From NCBI GenBank assembly GCA_019114115.1, contig DXGD01000077.1, positions 1-8,077 of the forward strand: a DNA stretch of 8,077 nucleotides. The letters are read 5' to 3'. How positions within the stretch are numbered: the stretch's first letter is position 1; each line of letters opens with the position of its first letter. Made by a program: the position numbers and the translations under genes. A model generated the notes under the pieces. The model worked only from the letters and a program-made list of their open reading frames with translations, did no database searches and was not told the origin of the DNA. The stretch is from Candidatus Nesterenkonia stercoripullorum (GTDB lineage Bacteria; Actinomycetota; Actinomycetes; Actinomycetales; Micrococcaceae). Positions 5,846 through 8,077 of this stretch are shown piece after piece.

Positions 5846-5979
5846 CTTAGCTGTCTTGGCTCAAGCGTGACGTATCCGGCTCTCGCTACACAGTCATGGC
5901 AGGCAATGACAGGCGGCGTCCACAAGACGCAACGGGATTGCTGAGGGAATTGCATACAACCGTGAAGTGAGTCGCAGAC

Positions 5980-6333
5980 ATGAAAGAGCCGATTCGGAAG
6001 AAGTGGATCTGGTGGGTCCTGGGGGTCCTGGTACTCTTCAACGCGCCGTGGTTTCTGCCGGAAGGAAGCATCGAACCGTTCATCCTCGGGGTCCCGTACT
6101 GGGTGTTGCTCGTCGTGATCCTGTCCGTGGCTTTGGCCGCGTTCCTCCACTGGGCCTGCATGACGCAGTGGAACATCGTCGAGGACGCCGAAGAGGCCGC
6201 CCGTGCCGCCGCAGCGACCGGGCAGGTCTCGGCCCAGTATCAGCCTGAGCAGGGCCCAGCGCAGGGTCCAGCGCAGGGCAGCGGTCAGGACACAGCGCAG
6301 GGCACTGATGCACGGCGGAAAGGGGGTGAATGA
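5980..6333 (+). CDS. DUF3311-type small membrane protein, symporter partner
   Basis: This gene encodes a 117-residue membrane protein resembling the DUF3311 family, small two-helix proteins often encoded directly before sodium:solute symporters. Their role is not established, but a stabilising or accessory subunit is a common suggestion. A basic N-terminus (KEPIRKKW) precedes helix 1 (about 9-26, ending NAPWFLP), and helix 2 is about 37-58 (VPYWVLLVVILSVALAAFLHW). Then comes a short acidic, Ala-rich stretch (IVEDAEEAARAAAA). The C-terminal third is a hydrophilic tail dominated by five QGxx tetrapeptides (91-110) encoded by a 12-bp tandem repeat, ending ARRKGGE. This tail looks like a lineage-specific addition. 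The ribosome-binding site before the ATG is weak (GTGAGT about 7 nt away). The stop codon is only 3 bp from the symporter ATG at 6337 (18 bp from ATG 6352), so the two genes form an operon. Confidence 0.78.
   Translation: MKEPIRKKWIWWVLGVLVLFNAPWFLPEGSIEPFILGVPYWVLLVVILSVALAAFLHWACMTQWNIVEDAEEAARAAAATGQVSAQYQPEQGPAQGPAQGSGQDTAQGTDARRKGGE
6250..6309 (+). repeat. Five tandem 12-bp units encoding QGxx tetrapeptides
   Basis: Five consecutive 12-bp units begin at 6250, 6262, 6274, 6286 and 6298, each starting CAGG. The first two (CAGGGCCCAGCG and CAGGGTCCAGCG) differ by one base; the others are more diverged. They are in frame and encode QGPA, QGPA, QGSG, QDTA and QGTD in the C-terminal tail of the DUF3311 protein. 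Being a multiple of three, copy-number change would keep the frame. Confidence 0.8.
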
Positions 6334-6336
6334 CCC

Positions 6337-7878
6337 ATGGAGGAAGAGACCATGGACGCGCAGCTCGCCTTCGCCGGGCCAGACGCCATCATCATCCTGT
6401 CTCTGTATGCCGTGGCGATGGTTGCCATCGGCTATTTCTCCGGACGGGGGAAATCGCTGGGCAAGAGCGTCAGCGAATACTATCTGGCTGGCCGGAATCT
6501 CGGCCTGATCACCTTGTTCTTCACGCTGTACGCAACCCAGTACAGCGGCAACACCGTGGTGGGGTACGCTCCGCAGGCCTACCGCGAAGGGTTCTCCTGG
6601 CTGCAGTCGATCCCGTTCTTCACCCTCATCATCGGGATCTATCTGCTCTTCGCCCCGCGACTCTACGTCGTGGGCAAACAGCGTCGCTTCGTCACGCCGA
6701 CAGATTGGATCTCCACCCGATTCGGCTCCACCGGGGTGACTGTCCTGGCCGTCGTGCTGATGCTGTGGGGGCTGGCCAACTACATGCTCGAGCAGCTGGT
6801 CGCCATCGGGCACGCCATCTCCGGACTGACCGCGGGGTTCGTCCCGTATCACTGGGCTGTCATCGCGTTCATCATCGTCATGCTGGCCTACGAGTGGCTC
6901 GGCGGTATGAGGGCAGTGGCGCTGACCGATATGGTGCAAGGCATCATCTTGATGATCGGCATCATCGTGATGATGGTCGGGGCTCTGCTGCTGGCCGGCG
7001 GCAGCATCACCGACCTGACGGCCTCCATCGCAGCGAACGAACCCGAGAAGATAGGCGTGCCCGACACGCTGACCTCCATCAACTGGCTGTCGATGTTGGT
7101 GATCGTAGGCTTCGGCGCGGCGATGTACCCGCACGCCATCCAACGCGTCTACTCCTCGCAGTCGGAACGTGTGCTCAAGCGCTCTCTGGCGCGCATGGCC
7201 TGGATGCCGTTCATCACCTCGGGTTTCGTCTTCGTCGTGGGCATCATCTGCATCGACCTCTACCCCGGGCTGGATGTCTCCGCCTCCGAGGAGCTCGTGG
7301 GCATGCTAGCCAACGACATAGCGGCGCTGAACCCGGTGTTCTACTGGATGATGGTGATTCTCTTCGGCGCCATCGTCGGGGCTATTGTCTCGACCGCGGA
7401 CTCGGTCCTGCTCAGCTTCTCCTCGATGATCTCGCACGACATCTTCGGCAAGTACATCAAGCCTGACGCCAGTGACGCGCTGAAGGTCAAGGTCGGGAAG
7501 GCAGCGGGGATCGTCATGGTGGCGATTCTGCTCTGGATCGCCTGGAACCCTCCAGGAACCCTCTACCAGATCTTCGTGCTGAAGTTCGAGATCCTGGTGC
7601 AGGTAGCACCGGCGTTCGTGGTGGGGCTGTACTGGAAGCGACTGGCCGCGAAGCCGGTCTTCTGGGGCATGCTCGCAGGCGCCGGCCTCGCAGCGGCTCT
7701 CACTCTGACCGGGAACAGCACAGTGCTGGGGGTCCACGGAGGAACCTACGGACTGGTCCTGAACTTCGCGATATGCATCATCGGCTCCCTGATGTTCCCA
7801 CCGAGTGAGAAGGTCCAGGAGCGCAACGCCAAGCTCGTGGAGCTCCAGCCGCAGCAGCGGCCGGTCGTTTCGCCGTGA
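6337..7878 (+). CDS. Sodium:solute symporter (SSS family)
   Basis: This gene encodes a 513-residue inner-membrane transporter of the sodium:solute symporter family (LeuT fold, about 13 membrane helices), importing a solute with Na+. Key features are SVSEYYLAGRNLG (44-56) after helix 1, TLYATQYSGNTVVGYAPQAYREG (63-85) with the unwound-helix substrate region, EWLGGMRAVALTDMVQGIIL (186-205), the family signature, and IVSTADSVLLSFSSMISHDIF (350-370), whose Ser/Thr/Asp/Ser cluster contributes to the Na2 site. It is closest in look to the monocarboxylate/pantothenate-like branch that pairs with DUF3311 proteins. The short hydrophilic C-terminus ends PQQRPVVSP. Its place opposite a CoA-transferase/lyase operon suggests the substrate is the carboxylate those enzymes degrade; this is inference. 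Two in-frame starts are possible: ATG 6337 with AGGGGG about 10 nt upstream, and ATG 6352 (MDAQLAF) with GGAGG 8 nt upstream, which has the better ribosome-binding site. Confidence 0.93.
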   Translation: MEEETMDAQLAFAGPDAIIILSLYAVAMVAIGYFSGRGKSLGKSVSEYYLAGRNLGLITLFFTLYATQYSGNTVVGYAPQAYREGFSWLQSIPFFTLIIGIYLLFAPRLYVVGKQRRFVTPTDWISTRFGSTGVTVLAVVLMLWGLANYMLEQLVAIGHAISGLTAGFVPYHWAVIAFIIVMLAYEWLGGMRAVALTDMVQGIILMIGIIVMMVGALLLAGGSITDLTASIAANEPEKIGVPDTLTSINWLSMLVIVGFGAAMYPHAIQRVYSSQSERVLKRSLARMAWMPFITSGFVFVVGIICIDLYPGLDVSASEELVGMLANDIAALNPVFYWMMVILFGAIVGAIVSTADSVLLSFSSMISHDIFGKYIKPDASDALKVKVGKAAGIVMVAILLWIAWNPPGTLYQIFVLKFEILVQVAPAFVVGLYWKRLAAKPVFWGMLAGAGLAAALTLTGNSTVLGVHGGTYGLVLNFAICIIGSLMFPPSEKVQERNAKLVELQPQQRPVVSP

Positions 7879-7894
7879 TCAGCCCAGCCGCCGC

Positions 7895-7913
7895 GACCAC
7901 TGGCGTGGTGGTC
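7895..7913 (+). terminator. Hairpin after the symporter gene
   Basis: GACCAC (7895-7900) and GTGGTC (7908-7913) form a 6-bp stem with a 7-nt loop, 16 bp after the symporter stop codon; a shorter CCAC/GTGG stem with a TGGC loop is an alternative fold. No T-tract follows. It could end the symporter operon, but it also sits directly upstream of the -10-like box of the next gene, so termination is only a moderate inference. Confidence 0.35.
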
Positions 7914-7914
7914 A

Positions 7915-7920
7915 TAGGAT
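7915..7920 (+). promoter_or_regulatory. Candidate -10 box of a leaderless mycothione reductase promoter
   Basis: TAGGAT (TANNNT type) at 7915-7920 ends 7 nt before ATG 7928, the spacing expected when transcription starts at the start codon. The -35 position, 17 bp upstream, is unremarkable (CGCGAC). The same bases also supply AGGA and GGAG, which could act as ribosome-binding sites for ATG 7928 or ATG 7934. Confidence 0.3.
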
Positions 7921-7927
7921 GGAGTCC

Positions 7928-8077
7928 ATGGTCATGACTGAAGACAGCCGCAATGCACGTCCGGTGCGGGCCGATCTGGCGATCATCGGCTCGGGCTCGG
8001 GGAACTCCCTGCTGACAGATCACTGGAGCGACAAGTCCGTGGTGATCGCGGAGAAGGGCGTCTTCGGCGGAACCTGC
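7928..8077 (+). CDS. mtr: Mycothione reductase, N-terminal part (3' end outside window)
   Basis: These are the first 50 codons of a flavin-dependent pyridine-nucleotide disulfide oxidoreductase, recognisable as mycothione reductase. That enzyme uses NADPH to reduce mycothiol disulfide to mycothiol, the main low-molecular-weight thiol of actinobacteria. The FAD-binding strand and glycine loop read DLAIIGSGSGNSLL; the GSGN-S variant of GxGxxG is characteristic of Mtr and differs from the GGGPGG of lipoamide dehydrogenase. The segment SDKSVVIAEKGVFGGTC ends on what is the first cysteine of the CxxxxC redox pair, exactly at the window edge. ATG 7928 (MVMTEDS) and ATG 7934 (MTEDS) are both possible; GGAG lies 9 nt before the second. 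The protein has about 12 more residues before the FAD domain than the mycobacterial enzyme. It follows the symporter by 49 bp but is not obviously part of that pathway. Confidence 0.88.
   Translation, partial: MVMTEDSRNARPVRADLAIIGSGSGNSLLTDHWSDKSVVIAEKGVFGGTC

Noticed and set aside
5893..5930. Small inverted repeats GTCAT/ATGAC and GCGTC/GACGC in the DUF3311 leader
   Set aside because: Only 5-bp stems, with no link to a regulator half-site or to a known riboswitch shape; such matches are frequent by chance.
5767..7143. 458-codon open frame on the minus strand across the divergent gap, DUF3311 gene and symporter
   Set aside because: It is rich in His, Asp, Gln and Arg with no recognisable domain, lies antisense to two well-supported membrane-protein genes and crosses their promoter region. 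Long antisense frames are expected in high-GC DNA.
6330..7466. 378-codon plus-strand frame beginning in an ATGA overlap with the DUF3311 stop
   Set aside because: The overlap looks like coupling, but the product is Arg/His-rich and without domains, and it is out of frame with the clear symporter sequence covering the same bases.
1..8077. CRISPR arrays, tRNA or rRNA genes, insertion sequences, phage or defence genes
   Set aside because: No spaced repeats, tRNA-like folds, transposase motifs or terminal inverted repeats were found. The window reads as ordinary chromosomal genes without signs of recent transfer.

Overview
The window is chromosomal DNA of a high-GC Gram-positive bacterium, an actinobacterium probably of the order Micrococcales. 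Three things support this. The right edge begins a mycothione reductase, and mycothiol is an actinobacterial thiol. The left third carries the actinobacterial trio of FtsR-type MerR regulator, bifunctional-nuclease-domain protein and second MerR regulator, the order seen in Mycobacterium (Rv1828-Rv1830) and Corynebacterium. Promoter and start-codon geometry also fits leaderless transcription, which is common in this phylum. The species cannot be named from the window.

Positions 1-2750 form a conserved cell-growth and division region. It runs from the C-terminal part of FtsR, through a BFN/DUF151 protein, to a ResR/McdR-like MerR regulator behind its own promoter. On the opposite strand is an orphan ParA-type ATPase. 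The convergent resR-like and parA genes share a compact nested hairpin (1919-1968) that contains both stop codons and probably ends transcription in both directions.

Positions 2941-7878 form a self-contained catabolic module built as two divergent operons. The minus-strand operon is CoA-transferase (CaiB/BaiF class III), then an HMG-CoA-lyase-family enzyme, then a GntR/FCD regulator, all with overlapping ends and so probably translationally coupled. The plus-strand operon is a small DUF3311-type membrane protein followed by a 13-TM-type sodium:solute symporter. Between them lies a 209-bp control region with a perfect 12-bp palindrome centred on GTATAC, the usual core of GntR/FCD operators, and a perfect 8-3-8 inverted repeat.

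The natural reading is that the symporter imports a carboxylate. The CoA-transferase then activates it from a donor such as succinyl-CoA, the lyase cleaves the hydroxyacyl-CoA in a retro-aldol or retro-Claisen step, and the GntR protein senses the acid or a product. The gene pair resembles the (R)-citramalate CoA-transferase/lyase pair of Chloroflexus and the 3-hydroxy-3-methylglutarate activation/cleavage route. However, the lyase has Asp where HMG-CoA lyases have their catalytic loop Cys, so the substrate is open. This is the most interesting part of the window.

The last 150 bases are the N-terminus of mycothione reductase, cut at its first redox-active cysteine.
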